Shown: one piece after another, positions 1 through 6,247 of the stretch | How the letters are laid out: each line of letters starts with the position of its first letter | How positions within the stretch are numbered: position 1 is the stretch's first letter | NCBI GenBank assembly: GCA_944386315.1 | Contig: CALXAS010000055.1 | Span: forward strand, 1 to 9,342 | DNA from: an uncultured Clostridia bacterium | GTDB taxonomy: Bacteria > Bacillota > Clostridia > TANB77 > CAG-508 | Length of the DNA: 9,342 nucleotides | Direction: 5' to 3' | The notes under the pieces: model-generated | The model's input: only the letters and a program-made list of their open reading frames with translations | Told to the model about the DNA's origin: nothing | Databases searched by the model: none | Translations under genes and position numbers: made by a program

Positions 1-838
1 CTACTACTTTGGTTGTTCCAGCAGTAGAATTCATACAAATAATGGCAATTTCTGCATCCTCTAGTTTATATTCTTCAAAGAAACTATATTTTCTACCAGT
101 CATTTTTTCAAAATCTTCTGCTACTTCTAAGATTACCTTTTTAGCAGCACGCATTGCATTTGCTTGTTGGTATTTATGTTCAAAAAGATAAGCTTGTAAA
201 TCCATTGGACCAACAGCAATTGGCTCTTTATCATTTAAAAGATAATGCTCTGGTTTATATTCTCCTACAAAATTCTTTACTTTGTCATCCTCTATTAATT
301 CAATATTTTCAATAGAATGAGAAGTAATAAATCCATCTTGGCAAACACATAAAGGAAGTCTAACATCTTTATGTTCTGCAATACGATGGGCCATAATTAA
401 ATTATCGTAAGCTTCTTGGTTGTTTTCTGAAAACAACATAATCCATCCACTATCACGAATACCCATAGCATCAGAATGGTCATTGTGAATGTTCAGTGGA
501 CCAGAAATAGCACGGTTTACTAGAGGCATAACAATAGGAAGTCTTAAAGAAGAGGCAATATATACCATCTCCCACATTAAAGCAAGACCATTAGAAGAAG
601 TAGCTGTCATGGCTCTTCCTCCAGCAGCTTCTGCACCAATGCAAGCACTCATAGCACTATGCTCACTTTCTACTGCCACAAACTCTGTATCTACTGTTCC
701 ATTACTAACAAAAGTAGAAAAATATTGTGGAATTTCAGTAGAAGGTGTAATAGGAAAAGCAGCAACAACATCTGGATTAATTTGCTTCATAGCAATAGCA
801 GATGCTTCATTACCACTTAAACGTTCTCTAATACTCAT
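1..838 (-). CDS. porA: Pyruvate:ferredoxin oxidoreductase, alpha subunit (partial, C-terminus beyond left edge)
   Basis: This is the alpha subunit of the multi-subunit pyruvate (2-oxoacid):ferredoxin oxidoreductase, a cytoplasmic enzyme converting pyruvate and CoA to acetyl-CoA, CO2 and reduced ferredoxin. My minus-strand translation gives 279 residues before the window ends, against roughly 390 usual for the family, so about the last quarter is missing. Family hallmarks seen are MSIRERLSGNEA at the N-terminus, FPITPSTEIPQ (28-38), ESEHSAMSACIGAEAAGGRA (57-76) and TSSNGLALMWEM (80-91). I chose the ATG at 838 because AGAAAGG (848-854) sits 9 nt upstream; the in-frame ATG at 847 directly abuts that site. 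The gene lies 20 nt after porD in one operon with porG and porD. The substrate could be another 2-oxoacid, but the gene order and close sequence fit favour pyruvate. porB is expected just outside the window. Confidence 0.95.
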   Translation of the reverse strand, partial: MSIRERLSGNEASAIAMKQINPDVVAAFPITPSTEIPQYFSTFVSNGTVDTEFVAVESEHSAMSACIGAEAAGGRAMTATSSNGLALMWEMVYIASSLRLPIVMPLVNRAISGPLNIHNDHSDAMGIRDSGWIMLFSENNQEAYDNLIMAHRIAEHKDVRLPLCVCQDGFITSHSIENIELIEDDKVKNFVGEYKPEHYLLNDKEPIAVGPMDLQAYLFEHKYQQANAMRAAKKVILEVAEDFEKMTGRKYSFFEEYKLEDAEIAIICMNSTAGTTKVV

Positions 839-858
839 ATTTTTCATCCTTTCTATCT

Positions 859-1155
859 TTAAATTTCTTTCATTTCAATTGCACCGAATGGGCAAGTTTT
901 AGCACAAACACCGCAACCTTTGCAATAATCATAATTAAAATCCGTTCTTTTTTGATCTTTTCCTACTGGAATTGCGTTGTCTGGGCAAACTGGGAAACAA
1001 AGACCGCATTGTTTACATTTTTCAGGAATAAAAACGGGTTTTACACTTCTCCAGTCACCTGTTTTAAAACAAACAGAATTACCAGCTTCGTAGATATCTC
1101 CACCTGGTGTCATTTCCTGCCATGGAGTATCTTTATTAATTTTTACGTCAGCCAT
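859..1155 (-). CDS. porD: Pyruvate:ferredoxin oxidoreductase, delta subunit (2x[4Fe-4S] ferredoxin)
   Basis: This 98-residue ferredoxin-like subunit carries electrons within the por complex. Two cluster-binding motifs are visible: CKQCGLCFPVCP (residues 47-58) and CKGCGVCAKTCP (78-89). Each has the CxxCxxCxxxCP pattern that binds a [4Fe-4S] cluster. The N-terminal half (WQEMTPGGDIYEAGNS, then TGDWRS and KPVF) is the usual delta-subunit extension that packs on the other subunits. The start is well supported by AAAGGAGG (1165-1172), 9 nt before the ATG and overlapping the porG stop codon, which suggests translational coupling. It sits 15 nt after porG and 20 nt before porA. The length is typical and nothing is missing. 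Confidence 0.96.
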   Translation of the reverse strand: MADVKINKDTPWQEMTPGGDIYEAGNSVCFKTGDWRSVKPVFIPEKCKQCGLCFPVCPDNAIPVGKDQKRTDFNYDYCKGCGVCAKTCPFGAIEMKEI

Positions 1156-1170
1156 TTTCTATTTCCTCCT

Positions 1171-1755
1171 TTACATTTCTACTTCATGAACATCTTTTAA
1201 AGCCATCTCTAAAGCCTTCATGTTACCTTCAATTACTTCAGGTTTTTTTGCAAATTTGTGCTTAAAAGAACCTTGCATATCATTTATAAATTCTTCTTCC
1301 GTCATAATGCCAGAGACTTTAACAATAGCTGCAAGCATTGGTGTGTTTGGGAAATACTTGCCAAGTGCTTCTTCTGATATTTTTTTCGCATCTACTGTAT
1401 ACACTTTTCCTTTATAACCATGTAAAACAGATTTTAAATAAGTAGCATCTTTTGTAGTGTTAATAACAATGGCACCAGTTTCTTTTAAACCATCTGTTAC
1501 AGGAACAGACTCTAATAAAGAATCATCTACAACAACTACATAATCTGGTTCATAAATATTACTATGAATACGAATAGGAGAGCTACTAATACGGTTGTAT
1601 GCAGTAATAGGAGCACCCATTCTCTCTGGACCATATTCCGGAAAACCTTGAATATATTTGCCAGTGTTAAAAGCTGCATCAGCAAGAAGTAGAGAAGCAG
1701 TTTTTGCACCTTGTCCGCCTCTACCATGCCATCTAATTTCAATAATGTTATCCAT
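1171..1755 (-). CDS. porG: Pyruvate:ferredoxin oxidoreductase, gamma subunit
   Basis: This is the gamma subunit (194 residues from the chosen start) of the pyruvate:ferredoxin oxidoreductase. The family signature is clear: EIRWHGRGGQGAKTAS near the N-terminus, FPEYGPERMGAPI, then the VVVDDSLL strand and the C-terminal NTPMLAAIVKVSGI segment. It is the first gene of the operon, with porD 15 nt downstream and porA next (porG-porD-porA, the common order with porB last). An ATG at 1764 would add three residues. I prefer the ATG at 1755 because AGAAAGG (1766-1772) is 10 nt before it, whereas it nearly touches the 1764 codon. Transcription most likely starts near 1809 from the promoter at 1816-1844, giving a leader of about 50 nt. 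Confidence 0.95.
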   Translation of the reverse strand: MDNIIEIRWHGRGGQGAKTASLLLADAAFNTGKYIQGFPEYGPERMGAPITAYNRISSSPIRIHSNIYEPDYVVVVDDSLLESVPVTDGLKETGAIVINTTKDATYLKSVLHGYKGKVYTVDAKKISEEALGKYFPNTPMLAAIVKVSGIMTEEEFINDMQGSFKHKFAKKPEVIEGNMKALEMALKDVHEVEM

Positions 1756-1765
1756 CACATTCATT

Positions 1766-1772
1766 CCTTTCT
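1766..1772 (-). promoter_or_regulatory. Ribosome binding site of porG
   Basis: The minus strand reads AGAAAGG, 10 nt before the ATG at 1755 and only 1 nt before the ATG at 1764. This decides the start at 1755. The same AGAAAGG with the same ambiguity occurs at 848-854 before porA. Confidence 0.75.
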
Positions 1773-1815
1773 CTTTGTATTTTCCTACTCTTTTCGAAAC
1801 ATATTGCTAGTCTTA

Positions 1816-1844
1816 AGTATATGCTTTGAGGCAAAAATTGTCAA
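1816..1844 (-). promoter_or_regulatory. Sigma-A promoter of the por operon
   Basis: On the minus strand there is TTGACA (1839-1844), a 17-nt spacer and TATACT (1816-1821). The -35 box is perfect and the -10 box matches at five of six positions. Transcription would start at about 1809, some 55 nt before the porG start. The sequence ATATACTTAAG around the -10 box is repeated exactly in the divergent promoter at 2225-2254. Consensus strength suits an abundant central-metabolism enzyme. Confidence 0.88.
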
Positions 1845-1888
1845 GAGATTTTAGGCAACTACCGAATGGTCAGGTGTCCATTTAAGTC

Positions 1889-1905
1889 AGTCGAATGATG
1901 TCGAA
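1889..1905 (+). promoter_or_regulatory. Candidate tandem Spo0A boxes
   Basis: TGTCGAA at 1899-1905 is an exact match to the Spo0A (0A) box. AGTCGAA at 1889-1895 matches six of seven positions and lies 10 bp upstream in the same direction, leaving a 3-nt gap. That head-to-tail, one-helical-turn arrangement is the one known from the Bacillus subtilis abrB promoter. The pair is about 80-97 bp upstream of the predicted por start site and 24 bp upstream of a possible plus-strand promoter at 1929-1957. A 5-bp inverted repeat (TCAGT 1887-1891, ACTGA 1911-1915) encloses the second box. Binding is inferred from sequence only. Confidence 0.35.
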
Positions 1906-1928
1906 AAATAACTGATTGTACATTAGTA

Positions 1929-1957
1929 TTGTTAAATCACATACAATATGATATATT
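1929..1957 (+). promoter_or_regulatory. Possible promoter for an intergenic small RNA
   Basis: TTGTTA (1929-1934), a 17-nt spacer and TATATT (1952-1957) fit a sigma-A promoter with imperfect boxes. A start near 1965 would give an RNA of about 80 nt ending at the terminator at 2009-2046. In AT-rich DNA such matches arise by chance, so the downstream terminator is the main support. Confidence 0.35.
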
Positions 1958-1964
1958 AGTATAT

Positions 1965-2046
1965 GGAAATAATCATAAAGACCAACACTAAGTACAATAG
2001 TACATAGTAAAAGAGTAGGAAATGTTGTGGATTCCTACTCTTTTTT
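1965..2046 (+). ncRNA. Candidate small RNA between porG and the NlpC gene
   Basis: This is proposed because a strong intrinsic terminator (2009-2046) on the plus strand has no gene in front of it: the neighbouring upstream gene is transcribed the other way, and I found no convincing coding ORF here. A possible promoter lies at 1929-1957, giving a product of about 82 nt. Besides the terminator stem the RNA holds a short GTAC-AATA-GTAC hairpin (1992-2003). The terminator's 3' arm, TTCCTACTCTTTT (2032-2044), is perfectly complementary to 13 nt of the por mRNA leader (1782-1794), just upstream of the porG ribosome binding site. That could mean base pairing in trans, or just a duplicated sequence. 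It matches no RNA family that I recognise. Confidence 0.4.
2009..2046 (+). terminator. Strong intrinsic terminator without an upstream gene
   Basis: A perfect 13-bp stem is formed by AAAAGAGTAGGAA (2009-2021) and TTCCTACTCTTTT (2032-2044), with a 10-nt loop and a run of six T at 2041-2046. Read on the minus strand it has only four T after the stem, so plus-strand termination is favoured. It lies upstream of both flanking promoters and so cannot attenuate either neighbour directly. Confidence 0.8.
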
Positions 2047-2076
2047 GTTCCTTGTATTATCTCTTTAATAGAGCTA

Positions 2077-2130
2077 TGAATACAAAATCAATATATTAAT
2101 ATAGACCAAATATTAATATATTGTGAATAC
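2077..2130. repeat. Perfect 14-bp inverted repeat flanked by direct repeats
   Basis: CAATATATTAATAT (2089-2102) and its exact complement (2110-2123) enclose a 7-nt loop, AGACCAA. TGAATAC occurs on both sides in the same direction (2077-2083 and 2124-2130). There is no T-run, so it is not an ordinary terminator. A further inverted repeat, GTGAATA (2123-2129) and TATTCAC (2154-2160), begins where it ends. It may be an operator, a cruciform-prone element or the footprint of a small mobile element; the sequence does not decide. Confidence 0.6.
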
Positions 2131-2224
2131 CAATAGCAATGAAAGTTACTTGTTATTCACTACAGATATATTACTACATTTTTTTGATATGTCAAACATT
2201 ATCTTGAAAAAGAAGGCAAAACGG

Positions 2225-2254
2225 TTGACTTTTTATCTTCTTTTAGTATATACT
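2225..2254 (+). promoter_or_regulatory. Sigma-A promoter of the SH3-NlpC/P60 gene
   Basis: TTGACT (2225-2230), an 18-nt spacer and TATACT (2249-2254) place the start near 2261, about 30 nt before the ATG at 2293. An alternative -10, TATATA (2247-2252), would give a 16-nt spacer. A TGTCAAA sequence at 2190-2196, compatible with a loose Spo0A box, lies 28 bp upstream of the -35 box. Confidence 0.75.
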
Positions 2255-2292
2255 TAAGTCCGAAATGAAAGAAAAAAAGGAGCAGATGATAC

Positions 2293-3639
2293 ATGTTATC
2301 GAAAGCGAAAAATTTTATGCTACTATTAGGAATGACAAGCATTTTTATACTTTTATGGACAGCTAGTAGCTATGCTACAACAGGAATTGTAAATACAGAT
2401 ACATTGAAATTAAGAAAAGAACCTTCTACTAGTTCAGAAATATTAGACTTACTAGATTATAATGAGAAGATAGAAATTACAGGAGAAGAGGGCGACTGGT
2501 ACAGTGTAGTACATGAGGGAACAGCTGGTTATGTAAGCAAGCAATATATGAAAGTAGAAGAGGAAGAAGAGACACAAACGAATACACAAGTAAATGAAAC
2601 AACGCAAGCACCAACACAAAATGTAGTAGAGAATACTACCACAAATACAATAACAGAAACTACTAGTGCAGAGGTTACTGAGCCAGAAGAAACAGCTACA
2701 CAAAATGTATTAAAAGAAGACACACAAATTAGCATATTACCTTTAATACAAGCTAGTAAAATAGGAACAGAAAAGAAAGGAACTAGTGTAGAAATAATTA
2801 CAACGGCTGGAAATTGGTGCTACATTGCGACAGAAAATCTAAATGGATGGGTAAGACAGGATGCTTTAGAAACTGAAACACCACAAACAACTACTCCAGA
2901 AGAAACTACACCAACTACAGAGGAGACACCAGCTACAACCGAGCAAGAAACAGCAATAGAAGAAACAACTATGTATGTAACAGGTTCTTCTGTTTATGTA
3001 AGATCAGGACCTGGAACAAACTATGAAATTGTTACCTCTCTTATTAGAGGAAATTCCGTAAAGGCAGTTGCAGAAACAAGCCAGTGGTATAAAGTAGAAG
3101 TAAATGGACAAACTGGCTATATTTCCAAAAGCTTAGTATCTACTACAAGACCAGAAACTACATCTAGAGGTACAGAAACCTCTAGAACGCAAGACGAAGA
3201 AAAGCAAGTAAGTACACCAGAAGAAGAAAACACACAGGCAGAACAAACAGTAGTGCAAACAAGTACTGGTCAGCAAATTGTAGATTATGCGAAAAACTAT
3301 TTAGGATGCAAGTATGTTTATGGAGGTTCTGGACCAAATACATTCGATTGTTCCGGATTTACCATGTATGTATATCAAAAATTTGGAGTAACACTTAGCC
3401 ATTCTGCTAGAGCACAATCTAAGGTAGGAACAGCAGTAGAAAAAGAAAACTTGCAATTAGGAGATTTAGTATTTTTTAAAGATTACGAGACCATGGACGG
3501 AATAGGTCACTGTGGTATTTATATAGGAGATGGCAACTTTATTCATGCTTCTTCTGGAACAGGATATTGTGTAAAAATCTCTACTTTGTTATCTGGTAGT
3601 TATGCTACAAGGTATGAAACAGCAAGAAGAGTTATTTAA
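2293..3639 (+). CDS. Secreted SH3-domain NlpC/P60 cell-wall peptidase
   Basis: This 448-residue exported protein probably cuts peptide stems of peptidoglycan. Residues 1-28 form a signal peptide (hydrophobic core around 8-22, likely cleavage after SSYA). Three bacterial SH3-like domains follow at about 31-88, 138-191 and 228-283. The first and third keep LRKEPS/VRSGPG, WY and GYVS/GYIS signatures; the middle one is degenerate. The spacers (about 89-137, 192-226, 284-320) are rich in Thr, Glu and Gln and low in structure. The NlpC/P60 domain (about 323-448) has the catalytic Cys353 in FDCSGF, His406 in GIGHCGIYIGDG and His418 in FIHASS, so it looks active. AAGGAG (2277-2282) lies 10 nt before the ATG and a promoter at 2225-2254. 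It differs from simple NlpC proteins by its long Thr/Glu linkers. Bond specificity (often D-Glu-diamino acid) is inferred from the family. Confidence 0.93.
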   Translation: MLSKAKNFMLLLGMTSIFILLWTASSYATTGIVNTDTLKLRKEPSTSSEILDLLDYNEKIEITGEEGDWYSVVHEGTAGYVSKQYMKVEEEEETQTNTQVNETTQAPTQNVVENTTTNTITETTSAEVTEPEETATQNVLKEDTQISILPLIQASKIGTEKKGTSVEIITTAGNWCYIATENLNGWVRQDALETETPQTTTPEETTPTTEETPATTEQETAIEETTMYVTGSSVYVRSGPGTNYEIVTSLIRGNSVKAVAETSQWYKVEVNGQTGYISKSLVSTTRPETTSRGTETSRTQDEEKQVSTPEEENTQAEQTVVQTSTGQQIVDYAKNYLGCKYVYGGSGPNTFDCSGFTMYVYQKFGVTLSHSARAQSKVGTAVEKENLQLGDLVFFKDYETMDGIGHCGIYIGDGNFIHASSGTGYCVKISTLLSGSYATRYETARRVI

Positions 3640-3663
3640 AAAAGAAAAAATGGGGCAATGCAG

Positions 3664-3685
3664 AAAAGGAAAATATTTTCCTTTT
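3664..3685. repeat. Perfect 22-nt palindrome between NlpC gene and comEC
   Basis: AAAAGGAAAAT followed directly by its complement ATTTTCCTTTT makes a perfect palindrome in the 65-nt gap. As RNA it could fold into a 9-bp stem with a tight loop. The following TTTTAGAAAG is a poor T-tract, so it is at best a weak terminator, and it could equally be a protein-binding site or a processing hairpin. Confidence 0.6.
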
Positions 3686-3704
3686 AGAAAGAAGTGTAAA
3701 GAAA

Positions 3705-6128
3705 ATGCAAATTGCTCTATTTGGTTGGATATTAGGATTAATAGGGGGACTATACTTACCAAAATTAAGTATAGTCTTTTTTCTATGCTCTTTATTAGGA
3801 ATGCTATTATTAAAAAAGGTAAAGAAAAAATATAGCGTGCTTAGGGTTGTACAAAGGCATATTTCCTATCAAAAAATTATCTTAATGGCAATAAGTTTTA
3901 TCCTAGCCTTTCTACTCATGCAAGAAAAAGAAAGAGATTATTGCCAAAGATACGCAGAGGTAATGGGGGAGGCAGAAGTGATAGGCACCATTGTGAGCAT
4001 GCCAAAAGAAAAGGAATATAGAACGGATTATACCATGCAAGTAGAGAGCATAAATGGACAAACTTTGCAAAAAAATACCAGAATTTTATTACAGCTAAAA
4101 AAGGGAAAACAAGCACAAAACCATTTAGCTTATGGAAATAAAATAAAAGTAAAAGTAGAATTAAAAATGCCGACAAAAGCTAGAAATACGGGAGGGTTTG
4201 ATTATAGTTTTTATCTAAAAACAAAGCAAATTTATGCAATTGCTACAGGCAAAGAAGAAAATGTTACTCTTTTAAAGAACGAAAACAACAATTTGTGGCA
4301 AAAGCTAGTAATAACAGTAAAGCAGTCTGTTATGGATAAAGTAAAAGAAGTATTGCCACAAGAGGAAGCGGAGCTATTTATAGGCATATTAATTGGAGAG
4401 AGGCAAGGGATACAAGAAGAAATAGAAGAGAATTTTAAAAATAGTAGTTTAACTCATCTTCTAGCCGTTTCAGGTTCTCATGTAGCTTATATTTTGATGG
4501 GAGTTACCTTTGCTGTAACGCAGCTAAAAGGAGACAAAAAAATAGGGAAAATAGGAACCATTTTATTTCTATTCTTTTTCATGGAATTAACAGATAGAAC
4601 TGCATCAGTAGTAAGAGCGTGTGTTATGGCAATGTACGCCATAGTAGCGAATTTATGTCATAAAAAAATAGATTGGCTAGGTAGTATTTGCTTTAGTTTG
4701 TGGTGGATATTGTTAGAAAATCCGTATAGCTTATGGGATACCTCCCTTATTTTGTCTTATGGAGGAACAATAGGAATCTTACTATTTATTCCTCTTTTTC
4801 AGAAAAAGAAAAATCCAAACGAGGAGAAAAATCATAAACTATTAGAAAAGTGTAAAAACTACCTAAAGGAAAGTTTTATGATTACCATTAGTGCCAACTT
4901 AATTTTACTTCCCATTATGGCGTATTTATTTTATACTTTATCTTTTACCTTTTGGATAGGTAATTTACTAGCGACACCGCTCATGGAAGGAATTATATTC
5001 ATAGGTATTGCATTTTTGACAAGTGCCTATTTATGCATGCCTTTAGCAATACTAATGGCTGTGCCATTAAAATGCCTGTTACAATTATTACTGCTAGTAG
5101 CAAAAGTATGTGCAGACCTGCCTTTTTCTAATATCAGCGTGATAAGACCACCTATAGTAGGAATACTTTTCTATTATTTACTACTATTCTTATGGATAGG
5201 ATATCGCAGATTATCCCAAAGAAGAAAAACACAAATAAAAGAAATCTATCAGAAAAAGAGAAAGACCGTTTTGATAAGTTTTCTACTCATGGTTATTCTT
5301 CTAACATTTTTATATAAACTACCAGGAGAATTACAAATCTTTTTTATAGATGTGGGGCAAGGGGACAGCATGCTAGTGATAACACCACAAAAGAAAACTT
5401 TGCTAGTAGATGGAGGAGGGAGTAAAAGTACAAGTTTTGATGTGGGAGAGCAAACGCTACTTCCGTACTTATTAAATAAAGGAATTACAACAATCGATTA
5501 TATGATGCCATCCCATTTCGACGAGGACCATGTGCAAGGATTATTGACTATTTTAGAAAAGCTAACCGTAAAAAAGGTAATTGTAGCAGAGCAAAAAGTA
5601 GATTCTGAAAATTATCAAAAATTTATGAAGCTCGTAAAACAAAAAAATATACCAATCCTATGGATAAAACAAGGAGATAGACTTGTATTAGAAAAAGGAG
5701 TAACCTTAGATATTTTGTGGCCAAAAACAGAATGGATAGCAGAAAATGCGGTAAATAATAACGCTATTGTAGCGAACTTACATTATGGGAAATTTAGCCT
5801 ATTATGCACAGGAGATATAGAAGAAATAGCAGAAAAAGAAATCCTGCAATGTTATCAAAATACAGAATTATGCAAAGCAACTGTACTAAAAGTAGCCCAT
5901 CATGGCTCGAAATCCTCTAGTATACAGTCTTTTTTAACAATGGTAAAACCCAAAATTGCTTTAATTGGTGTGGGAGAAACTAACACCTTTGGGCATCCCA
6001 ATGAAGGTGTTCTAGAAAGATTAGAAAATATAGGTGCCAAAATTTATAGAACAGATAAAAACGGAGAAATTAGCCTAAAAGTAAACAAAGAAGGAAAAAT
6101 AAAAATAAATAACAAAATTGGAAAATAA
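3705..6128 (+). CDS. comEC: ComEC/Rec2-type DNA uptake channel protein
   Basis: This 807-residue inner-membrane protein moves single-stranded DNA into the cell during natural transformation. Order of parts: two N-terminal membrane segments (about 1-36 and 56-72), a soluble OB-like DUF4131 region (about 80-185), the multi-membrane Competence domain (about 220-500) with HLLAVSGSHV at 251-260, a last membrane segment (about 521-537), and a C-terminal metallo-beta-lactamase-fold domain. The latter holds DVGQGDS (549-555), SHFDEDH (603-609), TGD (702-704) and AHHGSKSS (731-738), so its metal-site residues appear intact. Length matches full-size ComEC. The ATG at 3705 has only a weak purine-rich site upstream (GTAAAGAAA). 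It is 65 nt after the NlpC gene and may depend on its promoter. A terminator-like hairpin lies in codons 15-26. No comEA or comFA is visible, so competence of the host is unproven. Confidence 0.95.
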   Translation: MQIALFGWILGLIGGLYLPKLSIVFFLCSLLGMLLLKKVKKKYSVLRVVQRHISYQKIILMAISFILAFLLMQEKERDYCQRYAEVMGEAEVIGTIVSMPKEKEYRTDYTMQVESINGQTLQKNTRILLQLKKGKQAQNHLAYGNKIKVKVELKMPTKARNTGGFDYSFYLKTKQIYAIATGKEENVTLLKNENNNLWQKLVITVKQSVMDKVKEVLPQEEAELFIGILIGERQGIQEEIEENFKNSSLTHLLAVSGSHVAYILMGVTFAVTQLKGDKKIGKIGTILFLFFFMELTDRTASVVRACVMAMYAIVANLCHKKIDWLGSICFSLWWILLENPYSLWDTSLILSYGGTIGILLFIPLFQKKKNPNEEKNHKLLEKCKNYLKESFMITISANLILLPIMAYLFYTLSFTFWIGNLLATPLMEGIIFIGIAFLTSAYLCMPLAILMAVPLKCLLQLLLLVAKVCADLPFSNISVIRPPIVGILFYYLLLFLWIGYRRLSQRRKTQIKEIYQKKRKTVLISFLLMVILLTFLYKLPGELQIFFIDVGQGDSMLVITPQKKTLLVDGGGSKSTSFDVGEQTLLPYLLNKGITTIDYMMPSHFDEDHVQGLLTILEKLTVKKVIVAEQKVDSENYQKFMKLVKQKNIPILWIKQGDRLVLEKGVTLDILWPKTEWIAENAVNNNAIVANLHYGKFSLLCTGDIEEIAEKEILQCYQNTELCKATVLKVAHHGSKSSSIQSFLTMVKPKIALIGVGETNTFGHPNEGVLERLENIGAKIYRTDKNGEISLKVNKEGKIKINNKIGK
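3748..3782 (+). terminator. Terminator-like hairpin inside the first codons of comEC
   Basis: GACTATACTTA (3748-3758) and TAAGTATAGTC (3766-3776) pair perfectly over 11 bp around a 7-nt loop, and six T follow at 3777-3782. This has the form of an intrinsic terminator but lies within comEC codons 15-26. Ribosomes translating comEC would cover it, so termination would occur mainly when translation is poor. The stem has only three G-C pairs, so its efficiency is uncertain. Confidence 0.5.
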
Positions 6129-6129
6129 T

Positions 6130-6160
6130 TGTATAAAAATAAGAAAAAAATCCCATACTA
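6130..6160 (+). promoter_or_regulatory. Candidate sigma-G (forespore) promoter
   Basis: TGTATA (6130-6135), an 18-nt spacer and CATACTA (6154-6160) closely match the Bacillus sigma-G consensus (TGAATA, 17-18 nt, CATACTA), with one mismatch. It lies just after comEC, giving a leader of about 80 nt before the BofC-like gene. bofC of B. subtilis is a forespore gene, so the context fits, but A-rich DNA makes chance matches possible. Confidence 0.4.
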
Positions 6161-6247
6161 ATAACAAAATAGAATGCAATAGTTAAGAGCTTTAAATTAC
6201 AAGACAAATATAAAATACATATTCTTAAGGAAAAAGGTGGGAATGAA

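Noticed and set aside
839..847. porA start at the upstream ATG (847)
   Set aside because: That ATG directly abuts the AGAAAGG site; the ATG at 838 has a normal 9-nt spacing and gives the family's usual MSIRERLSGNEA start.
489..902. Plus-strand open frames across the por genes (489-902, 952-1200, 1220-1417)
   Set aside because: They are opposite-strand shadows of clearly recognised por genes, with no ribosome binding sites or family resemblance.
1756..1764. porG start at the upstream ATG (1764)
   Set aside because: It lies 1 nt from the ribosome binding site; the ATG at 1755 has 10 nt.
2569..3240. Repeated ACA/GAA-rich DNA in the NlpC gene as a tandem repeat array
   Set aside because: The repetition is compositional (Thr/Glu linkers) with no fixed repeat unit, so it is not a satellite or CRISPR.
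3602..3835. 77-codon plus-strand frame bridging the NlpC gene and comEC
   Set aside because: It overlaps both genes in another frame, has no good ribosome binding site, and is lysine-rich out-of-frame sequence.
6197..6225. TTACAA-17-TATTCT as a promoter for the BofC-like gene
   Set aside because: It would start transcription at about 6232, almost on top of the ribosome binding site; the match is moderate in AT-rich DNA.
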